The notes beneath the pieces are model-generated. The model saw only the letters and a program-made list of their open reading frames with translations. It was not told the origin of the DNA and made no database searches. A DNA stretch of 64,000 nucleotides from DAIPJH01 sp036770365 (lineage in GTDB: Bacteria; Pseudomonadota; Alphaproteobacteria; Rickettsiales; UBA998). The stretch spans positions 62,001 to 126,000 of the forward strand of contig DAIPJH010000002.1 of assembly GCA_036770365.1 (NCBI GenBank), read 5' to 3'. A program made the position numbers and the translations under genes. Below, piece after piece: positions 1-7,955 of this stretch. Numbering within the stretch: position 1 is the stretch's first letter; each line of letters begins with the position of its first letter.

Positions 1-839
1 GCATGACGCAGTCGCGCTAAGAACGCTTCCGTCTCGACATAAGCTTTCTCATGGTAAATAAGAATATTTTGATTACTCATCGCAATCACATCATTATGAA
101 ACACTCCCGCATCAATCGCATCGGGATGCTGCTGCACATAGACCGCTCTTCCTGCATGTACACCATGCAAACGCGCCAATCCCTCACACGCTTCCCTTGT
201 TTGTCGGGAGGGATAGTGCTTTGGCAATGCCTCTGCTGACATATCTGATGCGCGCCCATACACAAACACATGCACCCCAACATCACTATGCTGCGCGCAT
301 AACCTCATATGATTCGCTGCACCTTCATCTGCCATCACCCATGAAGCAGGTAAAGGCGGGTGAATTTGTGCCGCATCACCCCAAAGTGCGCGCAACAACT
401 GATAGTTCCACGCAGCTTCTTGCGGACGGTGCAAAGTACTCAGTAAATTAGCAGGAGTGAATTGCGGCCTTCCCGAAGCACTGTCCCACGCAGGGACAAA
501 GGTAGCCATATTCGCAGACCACATACTTGCCGCACTGTAAACAGCAGAAAGCATTTTGACATTTTGTTCTGAGACCGCCTGCAATTGTTCCTTCAACATT
601 CCAACAAACCCCAATTGCTCCAACATCGCAAGGTTAGGACGTGGTTGTGGTGGCAAGATATATTGTGGCACACCAAGGCTTGCCACGAGCTTCATTTTAT
701 CAAGTCCTTGTAAAGCTGCTTGCTTTGGACAAGAAACACTGTGAGCGTGAAGCTCAGAAGCAATATTTCCTTGACTCAGACCTGCATAATGATGGGTCGG
801 CCCAATCACTGCGTCCCACTGCGTTTCAACCACGGTCAT
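1..839 (-). CDS. astB: N-succinylarginine dihydrolase, N-terminal part (cut by window edge)
   Basis: Second enzyme of the arginine succinyltransferase pathway: it hydrolyses N2-succinylarginine to succinylornithine, CO2 and two ammonia. Reading down from the ATG at 839-837 gives about 279 open codons with no stop before the window edge. The E. coli protein is near 447 residues, so roughly the last third lies outside. Recognisable AstB blocks are THHYAGLS near residue 15, the guanidine-binding and catalytic Glu block DEGAANH near residue 170, YPSRQTREA, and the catalytic His block GVFHNDVIA. The catalytic Cys would lie beyond the edge. The ATG overlaps the astD stop as ATGA, so the two are translationally coupled. 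This is the last visible gene of the minus-strand AST operon. Confidence 0.93.
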   Translation of the reverse strand, partial: MTVVETQWDAVIGPTHHYAGLSQGNIASELHAHSVSCPKQAALQGLDKMKLVASLGVPQYILPPQPRPNLAMLEQLGFVGMLKEQLQAVSEQNVKMLSAVYSAASMWSANMATFVPAWDSASGRPQFTPANLLSTLHRPQEAAWNYQLLRALWGDAAQIHPPLPASWVMADEGAANHMRLCAQHSDVGVHVFVYGRASDMSAEALPKHYPSRQTREACEGLARLHGVHAGRAVYVQQHPDAIDAGVFHNDVIAMSNQNILIYHEKAYVETEAFLARLRH

Positions 840-2308
840 GACACATTATCCAATCCCATCACTACCGCAGGGGCTACAACTTTCTCACTCATCAAGGATG
901 CCATAGGGTATGCACAATAATCTGCTGCATAATAAGCTGAGGGACGGAGATTGCCGCTATGTCCCACCCCTCCAAACGGCATAGCACTGCTTGCCCCCGT
1001 CGTTGGACGATTCCAATTCACTACGCCCGCACGTATCTCATGGCGAAACACATCCCAACGTGTTTTTCTATCAGACAACAACCCCGCAGCAAGGCCATAG
1101 GACGTCGCATTGGCTTCTACCAATGCATTATCCCAATTGGCAACACGACGTAACTGTAAGAAAGGTCCAAAAAACTCCTCATCTGGTATATGTTTTCTTT
1201 GTGAAACATCAACAAATCCTGCACTTAGGAAAGGCAGACCCTCTTGTAGACGCTTCATAGGACTCAAGATCTTTGCCCCTGCAGCACAATACATTTCCTG
1301 AACACCAAGCAAATGATCTACCGTACGATTATTGATGAGACATCCCATAAACGGCGCAGGCACTTCAAACGGCTCGCCAACCCGTATTGTTTCCATACGC
1401 GCAAGCAATGCCTCAACGACCGCATCCCCAGCCCGCCCTTGTTCAACGATTAATTTCCGCGCACAGGTGCAACGCTGCCCTGACGACATAAAGGCCGATT
1501 GTACGATCAAGGTCGCTACAGCTTGCACATCATCAACATCCCACACCACAAGCGGATTATTACCACCCATCTCCAAGGCAAGCATCACTTCGGGACGCCC
1601 AGCCAGCGCACGGTGTAAAACTTTCCCCGTGGCATAACTACCCGTAAATAAAACGCCCGCAATCTCCTGGCTTTCAAGCAACGCAGCACCAACCTCACGC
1701 CCACCCTGCACCAAATTGATAACCCCCTCAGGAATTCCTGCATCTTCCCAACACTGCATCATCCATTCGGCCACACACGGGGTTTCATCGCTCGGCTTAA
1801 ACACTACCGTATTACCTGCCAATAATGCGGGAACAATATGCCCATTGGGTAAATGCGCAGGAAAATTATACGGCCCAAGCACTACCATCACACCAAGCGC
1901 ATGATGTGACAACGACTGCGCTATATCTCCCGCAACGTATTTTACACCCGTGCGCTCATGATATGCCTGTACCGATATCGCGATCTTACCTAGCACCGCC
2001 GCCACTTCACCTTCACAGTCCCAAAGCGGCTTTCCCGTCTCTTTAGCAATCAGACGTGCAAGCGTTGCTTTGCCAGCCTCAATTCGCTCGCGGAATGTTT
2101 CGACGATCTTGAGCCGGTCATCAAAACTAACGCGTGACCATGACCCAAATGCCTGATATGCGGCCTTTATCGCCTTCTCAACATCTTCGGACGACGCACC
2201 ATTACCTTCCCACAAAGTCTCTCCCGTAGCAGGATTCAGCGATATCAACAAATCACCATTGCCCAAATGCCACTTACCACCATACCATAATGCACGCGCT
2301 TCCGACAT
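836..2308 (-). CDS. astD: Succinylglutamate-semialdehyde dehydrogenase
   Basis: NAD-dependent oxidation of N-succinylglutamate semialdehyde to N-succinylglutamate, fourth step of the AST pathway. It is an aldehyde dehydrogenase superfamily protein of 490 residues, close to the roughly 492 of E. coli AstD. Visible motifs are the Rossmann segment GPYNFPAHLPNGHIVPAL, the FTGSYATGK turn, the catalytic Glu in LEMGGNNP and the catalytic Cys in SGQRCTCARK. The frame is open to an upstream ATG at 2335 that overlaps the astA stop. I chose 2308 because GGAGG sits five bases before it, the best Shine-Dalgarno in the operon, and because the length then fits the family. Either start keeps coupling to astA. 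Confidence 0.93.
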   Translation of the reverse strand: MSEARALWYGGKWHLGNGDLLISLNPATGETLWEGNGASSEDVEKAIKAAYQAFGSWSRVSFDDRLKIVETFRERIEAGKATLARLIAKETGKPLWDCEGEVAAVLGKIAISVQAYHERTGVKYVAGDIAQSLSHHALGVMVVLGPYNFPAHLPNGHIVPALLAGNTVVFKPSDETPCVAEWMMQCWEDAGIPEGVINLVQGGREVGAALLESQEIAGVLFTGSYATGKVLHRALAGRPEVMLALEMGGNNPLVVWDVDDVQAVATLIVQSAFMSSGQRCTCARKLIVEQGRAGDAVVEALLARMETIRVGEPFEVPAPFMGCLINNRTVDHLLGVQEMYCAAGAKILSPMKRLQEGLPFLSAGFVDVSQRKHIPDEEFFGPFLQLRRVANWDNALVEANATSYGLAAGLLSDRKTRWDVFRHEIRAGVVNWNRPTTGASSAMPFGGVGHSGNLRPSAYYAADYCAYPMASLMSEKVVAPAVVMGLDNVS

Positions 2309-2331
2309 TTTTTCCTCCGCCCCTGAGCTAC

Positions 2332-3375
2332 TCATGCGCGAACATACCGCAACATAGACCCTACTTCAACGCCCAAACGTTTTGCCGCTGCGGGTGAGAT
2401 GACAATCACATCATGATCTGATTTTTCTATCACGCCTTTTAACAACTCCATACGCCCCAAACGCGCACGAAACCCATCTAACTGTGTGGTAATAAAAATA
2501 TAGTACGGACTCTCTTCTTCTATCACCAAATCTCGTACCGCACCCACAACCGCGAGGCGAGATTCCTTAACCGTGCGAATATCATCTCGACGCGCCTCTA
2601 ATGTCGGTCCACCATCAAAAATATCCAAGTAATTATTATAGCGCATACCTTCACGCTCTAGCATCGCTTTCGCAGCTTCGCTTGACGGGAAGGGCTGCCC
2701 AATCACGGCACGTGCTTGCTCCGAAAGCAAACTCACATAAATAGGATATTTCGGCAATAAATCCCCAATAAACTGATTACCTTTGGTCGCGTTCAAATAA
2801 TCTGCCTTGGCAAAATCCATTTGGAAAAAGGGCTTCATTACAAAATCATAAAAAGGCGAATTACCTTGACGATCATTGACGCCACGAATTTCTGCAATCA
2901 CCCGCTCATCGAATAAATGCGGAAACTGTGCGATAAACACTAACCGCATCCGCGACAAAAACCGCCCCAACCTATCACGACGATACTCTGGCAGCAAATA
3001 CAAAGAACTGAGTTCAGATGCGCCCGTATAATCATTCACCACGCTTAGTACTTCATGGCGGCTAAACACCCCCACCTGCTCAGACGCTTGTGTAATAGTT
3101 GACAGTTTATAAGAATAAAAAGGCTGTTTTAAACCAATATGCGCTTTAATCCCACACGTTCCTGCGACATCGCCTGAATCCGTATCAACCAACACAAACA
3201 AAAAAAGTGCGTCACCTTCATGCTTGGATTTTCCTGCAAAGCTTAACACTGAACGCTCAATTTTATCTGCCAAGACTTCACCATCAGGCGGCAAAGAGGT
3301 CATTCCTATGCCAGCACGATGTGCCACCTTCAAAATAGCGTCAAAGTCTTCATGGACGACGGGGCGTATCAGCAT
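2332..3375 (-). CDS. astA: Arginine N-succinyltransferase
   Basis: First committed step of the AST pathway: transfer of succinyl from succinyl-CoA to the alpha-amino group of arginine. The protein has 347 residues, matching the usual length of about 344. It starts with the family signature MLIRPVVHEDFDAIL and contains GIGMTSLPPDGE, the acceptor region SSLYLLPEYRRD, AEIRGVNDRQGNSPFYD and the diagnostic NYLDIFDGGPTLE. GGAG lies six bases before the ATG. It is preceded by the M20 hydrolase and followed by astD in the same operon. Only one AstA is present here, so a homodimer rather than the AruF/AruG heterodimer of Pseudomonas is expected. No regulator (ArgR, AruR) is encoded in this window. Confidence 0.95.
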   Translation of the reverse strand: MLIRPVVHEDFDAILKVAHRAGIGMTSLPPDGEVLADKIERSVLSFAGKSKHEGDALFLFVLVDTDSGDVAGTCGIKAHIGLKQPFYSYKLSTITQASEQVGVFSRHEVLSVVNDYTGASELSSLYLLPEYRRDRLGRFLSRMRLVFIAQFPHLFDERVIAEIRGVNDRQGNSPFYDFVMKPFFQMDFAKADYLNATKGNQFIGDLLPKYPIYVSLLSEQARAVIGQPFPSSEAAKAMLEREGMRYNNYLDIFDGGPTLEARRDDIRTVKESRLAVVGAVRDLVIEEESPYYIFITTQLDGFRARLGRMELLKGVIEKSDHDVIVISPAAAKRLGVEVGSMLRYVRA

Positions 3376-3400
3376 GGCTTCTCCCTGATTGGGTTACGAC

Positions 3401-4624
3401 TTAACTATGCCACAAAACATCGCCTTTTGCGAGTCGCATTAACAGCAAAGCAGAAAGCTGCGCACGTTCCACCAAGGAATCGACGAGCATATATTCCTTA
3501 TCCGAATGGATATTACCACCGCGCACACCGAGCGTATCAATATTAGGCAAGCCATAAAAGGCCAAATTATTACCGTCACAACACCCCCCGCTTGGCTGCC
3601 ACGTAGCCTTCTGACCAAGCATCTGCATCGACTCGCCAACAAAGGCTTGTAGTTTATGCGCAGCATCACCAAATATTTTAGGGGGGCGGGTAAACCCGCC
3701 ATGAAGTTCTGCTGAAAAACCCTCTCGTGCGCTTGCAAACTGCGTGATTTCTTGCAAAGCGGTATTCACATGTGCCATATGCTCGCTCGCTGTGATACGT
3801 ACATTGAAATGCACTATCGCCAAATCTGGAACAACATTGACCGCACCACCGCCTTCAATTCGTCCAATGTTGAGCGTGAATCCATCCCATCTTCCATTGA
3901 GCGCGTACATTTTTTGAAGTAACTCTGATAACATCACGATCGCGTTGCGCCCATTATCAAACTCTCTACCTGCATGAGCAGCACGACCTCGCACCACCAG
4001 CGTGAAATTACCACTTCCTTTACGTTCAGAAACAAGTGACCCATCAGGCAGTGACGGTTCATAAATCAAACCAAGATGATTACGTTTTGCGGCAACTTCC
4101 AGCAACCCACATGAACCCACCGAACCAATTTCTTCATCAGGATTTATCAGCACTTCCCAACCAATATTTTCAGCCCACTCAGATCGCTCTAATGCCTCAA
4201 GCGCTTTAAGCATGACCACTAAACCACCCTTCAAATCTGCTGCACCGGGTGCATTGAGTGTGTTCTCATCCAAAAAGCATGCATCTTGAAACGGGCTATC
4301 CACCCCAAATACCGTGTCCATATGCCCACCAAGAAACACTTGCAATTTCGCTTGTGGACGTTTTCGGATACGCAACGCTTTGCCCAGCGGTTTTTGAATA
4401 ACACTACCATCTTTATCCACCGCCTGAAGCGGCGGTAGATCAAGTACCTCTGCCTCACCGTGCAGCCATAAGAAATTATCCTCTAAAGCATGGCACATCC
4501 GCGCCAAACCATCTAGATTATAACTACCCGAATTAATCCGCGTCCAATCATAGACAAGCTGCGTCATATGCGCTTTTTGCGACATGATAAAGTCAAGGTG
4601 AGGTTGATATTCATTGAGATTCAT
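3401..4624 (-). CDS. M20-family metallohydrolase in the AST operon
   Basis: A 407-residue M20 dizinc peptidase/deacylase. Metal and catalytic motifs are all visible: GGHMDTVFG (His and Asp near 97-99), AADLKGG (bridging Asp), NPDEEIGS (catalytic Glu pair) and the late His in GGNIHSDKEYM. The dimerisation lid begins around RGRAAHAGREFDNGRNA. AAGG lies seven bases before the ATG. It sits between the aminotransferase gene and astA, with 25 bases to astA. The AST pathway needs a succinylglutamate desuccinylase as its last step. The usual AstE is an M14-type enzyme, and none is visible here, so I infer that this M20 enzyme fills that role. The inference rests on context. DapE/ArgE-like activity on another N-acyl amino acid is the main alternative. 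Confidence 0.85.
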   Translation of the reverse strand: MNLNEYQPHLDFIMSQKAHMTQLVYDWTRINSGSYNLDGLARMCHALEDNFLWLHGEAEVLDLPPLQAVDKDGSVIQKPLGKALRIRKRPQAKLQVFLGGHMDTVFGVDSPFQDACFLDENTLNAPGAADLKGGLVVMLKALEALERSEWAENIGWEVLINPDEEIGSVGSCGLLEVAAKRNHLGLIYEPSLPDGSLVSERKGSGNFTLVVRGRAAHAGREFDNGRNAIVMLSELLQKMYALNGRWDGFTLNIGRIEGGGAVNVVPDLAIVHFNVRITASEHMAHVNTALQEITQFASAREGFSAELHGGFTRPPKIFGDAAHKLQAFVGESMQMLGQKATWQPSGGCCDGNNLAFYGLPNIDTLGVRGGNIHSDKEYMLVDSLVERAQLSALLLMRLAKGDVLWHS

Positions 4625-4643
4625 ACATCACCTTTTCTGGTTA

Positions 4644-5903
4644 CTACACCAAAGACTTCAACGCCAAACGCAAACGCGCCAAGCCTTCATCGACCGACAC
4701 GTCATCAATATTTAGCGGCGGCAGAAAGCGCAATACATTCGGCCCCGCGATCAGCACTAACACACCGTAACTACGTGCTACTTCCGCCACATCACCTGCT
4801 TTACCGTGCCACTGCGGCACTAGCTCTGCCCCAATCATCAAGCCACGTCCACGAACCTCAGAAAACAACTTCGTTTCCTCGCGTAATACCTCCAGCCCTT
4901 CAAAAAAACGACTGGATTGCTTCTGCACATGCGCCATCATTTCTGGTGTATTGATTTTAGTAAATGCGGCAAGCGCAACCGCACACATTAGCGGATTGCC
5001 GCCAAAGGTCGAACCATGCGAGCCAAATTGGAAGGTCTCCACCAATTTTTCACCAACCAGCATCGCGCCAATCGGCACACCACAGCCCAAAGCTTTTGCA
5101 ATCGTCACCACATCAGGTTCAACACCCACATCATGCATAAACCCAAATAATTTACCCGTACGCCCCATCCCGCACTGAACTTCATCAAAGAGAAGTAATA
5201 AACCATGTTCATCACACAGCTTGCGCAATCCTAATAGAAAGCCTTCCTTCGCGGGGACGATACCACCCTCACCTTGAATCGGCTCAATCATGATAGCGAG
5301 CGTTTTGTCGGTAATCAGCGGTTTTACAGCCTCTAAATCATTGAACTTGTCACAATAAACAAATCCCGCGGGCAGCGGCGCAAAAGGCTCTTGATATTTC
5401 GGCTGTGCAGTAGCGGTCATTGCAGCATAGGTACGCCCATGAAATGAGCCTGCAAAGGTAATGATTTCACGTGCATCCGCAGGACGACCGCTGTCATGCG
5501 CATATTTGCGCACTAACTTAATCGCTGCCTCAGACGCTTCTGTTCCCGAATTTGAAAAATAAACTCGTTTCGCAAACGGAATAGCATCTATTAATGCCTC
5601 AGCTAGACGAATAGAAGGTTCGGTGAAGAACACATTTGAGGTGTGCCAAATCTTGCGCGATTGCTTATCGAGTGCCGCTAATAAATCGGGGTCTTGATGC
5701 CCCAATGAATTCACTGCAATCCCAGTGGAAAAATCAATATAGTCATTCCCATCCAAGTCCCATACACGCGCCCCCTCACCGCGATCAATGATCATTTCAC
5801 GTGGTTTGTAATTTTTAAGAAATAAATCCTGACCTTTTTTGACTAATTCGCACGATTTTGGATTGCTCGGTGTGTAATAAGGTGTCTGCATTGGTTTTTC
5901 CAT
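4644..5903 (-). CDS. Acetylornithine/succinylornithine-type class III aminotransferase
   Basis: PLP-dependent aminotransferase of 419 residues. The PLP region is clear: SNSGTEASEAAIKLVRK, ITFAGSFHGRTYAAM, the aspartate in LLFDEVQCGMGRTG, and the Schiff-base lysine in TIAKALGCGVPIG. Its place as first gene of the AST operon points to succinylornithine transaminase (AstC/AruC). Some motifs, and use of a leading GMGRTG loop, also fit 4-aminobutyrate transaminase or ArgD, so substrate choice is from context. Two in-frame starts exist (5903 and 5891). GGA within the first codons could serve the second. A 172-base divergent intergenic region separates it from ppx and should hold the operon promoter. 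Confidence 0.85.
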   Translation of the reverse strand: MEKPMQTPYYTPSNPKSCELVKKGQDLFLKNYKPREMIIDRGEGARVWDLDGNDYIDFSTGIAVNSLGHQDPDLLAALDKQSRKIWHTSNVFFTEPSIRLAEALIDAIPFAKRVYFSNSGTEASEAAIKLVRKYAHDSGRPADAREIITFAGSFHGRTYAAMTATAQPKYQEPFAPLPAGFVYCDKFNDLEAVKPLITDKTLAIMIEPIQGEGGIVPAKEGFLLGLRKLCDEHGLLLLFDEVQCGMGRTGKLFGFMHDVGVEPDVVTIAKALGCGVPIGAMLVGEKLVETFQFGSHGSTFGGNPLMCAVALAAFTKINTPEMMAHVQKQSSRFFEGLEVLREETKLFSEVRGRGLMIGAELVPQWHGKAGDVAEVARSYGVLVLIAGPNVLRFLPPLNIDDVSVDEGLARLRLALKSLV

Positions 5904-6075
5904 TGAGTAGAGTGATTTTTTCTTGCATTTGCGTACGTTCTCCCTGAAAACTAGAAAGAAGAGAATCTAGGTTTTTACGCTTAAAATTTTACAGTATCAA
6001 GCATCTTGCTATGTAGGCGTCTTTTAGTGTAAAAATAATGCTGTTAGAGTTACATTTTTAGAAAGAATTTGACGC
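5904..6075. other. Divergent intergenic region, AST operon / ppx
   Basis: AT-rich 172-base spacer between two divergent transcription units. It must contain promoters for both, but I could not pick a convincing -35/-10 pair by eye on either strand. No long inverted repeat or operator was seen. Confidence 0.4.
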
Positions 6076-7128
6076 ATGTCATGGACAGAAAACATCATGG
6101 ATACCCCGCCTGATGAGGTCTATGCCGCGCTAGATCTTGGCACGAATAATTGTCGCTTGCTGATTGCTTACCCACAATTTCGTCCCTCTCGCAGCGGACA
6201 AGCCTTGCGCTCAGTCGATAGTTTCTCGAGGATTGTTCGACTCGGAGAAGGACTCACCGCCTCTGGTTCTCTCTCAGAAGATGCAATGGTACGCACATTA
6301 GATGCGCTTAAGGCATGTAGACGTAAGCTCGATAAGCACCACGTTGCACGTGGACGTTACGTTGCCACCGAGGCCTGCCGCCAAGCTAGCAATGCCAAAG
6401 ATTTTATGCTGCGTGTTTACGAAGAAACAGGGCTTGATGTTGAAATTATTTCTAACGAAGAGGAAGCGCGCCTTGCCCTGCTCGGCTGCTGTTCACTACT
6501 CAATCGTGGCACACGCCATGCCCTTGCCTTTGATATTGGCGGTGGCAGCACCGAAATCATGTGGGTGGAAATTGAAGACGTCGCAGGAGGAATTTCACCT
6601 TTTCCCTTCCGTCCAATCATCCGTGATTGGGTATCTGTGCCTTACGGTGTGATGAATCTGTCTGAACGTTTTGGTGATGCAGGCTATGCTGAGCTGTATT
6701 TTGAAGATGTTGTCACCCGCGTGGAAAACGCCCTACGACCTTTTGACACACTCCATAAAATGTCAGACTTGGTCGGCGAAGAAAATATCCAACTGATTTC
6801 CACTTCAGGTACAGTAACAACACTTGCGGCAGTACATTTGGGATTACCACGCTATGACCGTAGCAAGGTAGATGGCTCGCGCCTACCCGTTAGCAGCATT
6901 CAAGATAGCGCGCATCATCTGCTTAACATGCGTCCATCTGAGCGTTTTCATCATCCGTGCATCGGCGCAGATCGCAGTGATTATATTCTCGCAGGCTGCG
7001 CGATCTTTGAAGCAATTGCACGAATCTGGCCATTTTCGCATATCACGATCGCGGATCGCGGTGTACGTGAAGGCATCATCGCCTCACTCATGCTTGACCG
7101 TGATTCTGGACAAGGTCGGTTGTCATGA
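6076..7128 (+). CDS. ppx: Ppx/GppA-family phosphatase (exopolyphosphatase / pppGpp phosphohydrolase)
   Basis: Actin-fold (ASKHA) phosphatase of 350 residues. It hydrolyses terminal phosphate from polyphosphate or the 5' phosphate of pppGpp. Phosphate-1 loop AALDLGTNNCRLLIA is near residue 17, the conserved VATEACRQASN near 97, the Glu block NEEEARLA near 132, and the second phosphate loop AFDIGGGSTEIMW near 151. C-terminal IADRGVREGII is typical. It is the short one-module form common in Alphaproteobacteria, without the C-terminal HD-like extension of E. coli Ppx. The stop overlaps the rlmE ATG as ATGA. The ppx-rlmE pair is a conserved alphaproteobacterial arrangement. Whether polyP or pppGpp is preferred cannot be told. 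Confidence 0.9.
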   Translation: MSWTENIMDTPPDEVYAALDLGTNNCRLLIAYPQFRPSRSGQALRSVDSFSRIVRLGEGLTASGSLSEDAMVRTLDALKACRRKLDKHHVARGRYVATEACRQASNAKDFMLRVYEETGLDVEIISNEEEARLALLGCCSLLNRGTRHALAFDIGGGSTEIMWVEIEDVAGGISPFPFRPIIRDWVSVPYGVMNLSERFGDAGYAELYFEDVVTRVENALRPFDTLHKMSDLVGEENIQLISTSGTVTTLAAVHLGLPRYDRSKVDGSRLPVSSIQDSAHHLLNMRPSERFHHPCIGADRSDYILAGCAIFEAIARIWPFSHITIADRGVREGIIASLMLDRDSGQGRLS

Positions 7129-7844
7129 GTACAAAAAAACATTCTGGCGGCGGCTCCACAGGTGGACAACGCGAACTCACAGTGCGCGTACGCAATGCGC
7201 GTGAGCGCAGTAATTCCTCCGCACGCTGGCTTGACCGCCAACTCAACGACCCTTACGTTGCACAAGCACGCCGCGATGGTTATCGCTGCCGCGCCGTCTA
7301 TAAAATCATCGAACTCGATGAAAAATTCCATTTCTTCGACAAAGCAAAATTTGTACTCGATTTAGGTGCAGCACCAGGGGGATGGACACAAATCGCGGTA
7401 GATCGCCTGAAATCCATGCCTGACAACCCGAAGGTCGTGGCAGTCGATATTTTAGAAATGTCACCCCTCGCAGGTGCGGTTGTATTGCAGCTCGATTTTA
7501 ATGATGACGATGCGCCAGCACGTATTGAAGAAGTGATGGGCGGTAAAAAAGCAGATGTAGTGATGTCGGATATGGCACCCAACACGATGGGTCACGCCGC
7601 GACCGACCATTTGCGCATTCTCGCATTGTGCGAACTCGCCTATGATTTCGCGCTTAAAGTCCTTGCAGAAGGTGGCACGTTCATCTGCAAAGTCCGTCAA
7701 GGCGGCACCGAAGGTGACCTACTCAAAGACATGAAGCTACGCTTCGCCAAAGTATCCCACGCCAAACCTGCCTCCAGCCGCAAAGAATCTTCAGAAAATT
7801 ATGTAGTTTGCACGGGGTTCAAGGGTTCTGATACTTCAAACTAA
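7125..7844 (+). CDS. rlmE: 23S rRNA (uridine-2'-O) methyltransferase RlmE (FtsJ/RrmJ)
   Basis: Methylates the 2'-O of U2552 (E. coli numbering) in the A loop of 23S rRNA. The 239-residue protein has the FtsJ fold: RRDGYRCRAVYKIIELDEK (first catalytic Lys), the SAM loop VLDLGAAPGGWTQ near 80, VVAVDILEM, the catalytic Asp in DVVMSDMAPNTMGH, and the catalytic Lys in FICKVRQGG. A basic N-terminal extension rich in Arg precedes the domain, as in other alphaproteobacterial RlmE. It is translationally coupled to ppx by a 4-base overlap. Confidence 0.95.
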   Translation: MSTKKHSGGGSTGGQRELTVRVRNARERSNSSARWLDRQLNDPYVAQARRDGYRCRAVYKIIELDEKFHFFDKAKFVLDLGAAPGGWTQIAVDRLKSMPDNPKVVAVDILEMSPLAGAVVLQLDFNDDDAPARIEEVMGGKKADVVMSDMAPNTMGHAATDHLRILALCELAYDFALKVLAEGGTFICKVRQGGTEGDLLKDMKLRFAKVSHAKPASSRKESSENYVVCTGFKGSDTSN

Positions 7845-7877
7845 TATCCCTCTTCCGCATCTCACGCACTTACCTTA

Positions 7878-7903
7878 CCTCATTCATATGCCACAGAATG
7901 AGG
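7878..7903. other. Inverted repeat between convergent genes rlmE and the AsmA-like gene
   Basis: CCTCATTC and GAATGAGG form a perfect 8-bp stem with a 10-base loop in the 111-base convergent gap. Position suggests a transcription terminator, but no clear T-run follows on the plus strand, so the function is inferred. Confidence 0.4.
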
Positions 7904-7955
7904 AAAACATACCCATGAACAAATAAAATTTCATATTTTACTCATAGTAAACAGA

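Noticed and set aside
4568..4954. 128-codon plus-strand frame across the M20/aminotransferase junction
   Set aside because: Antisense to two well-supported genes; composition biased to Pro/Ser/His as in shadow frames.
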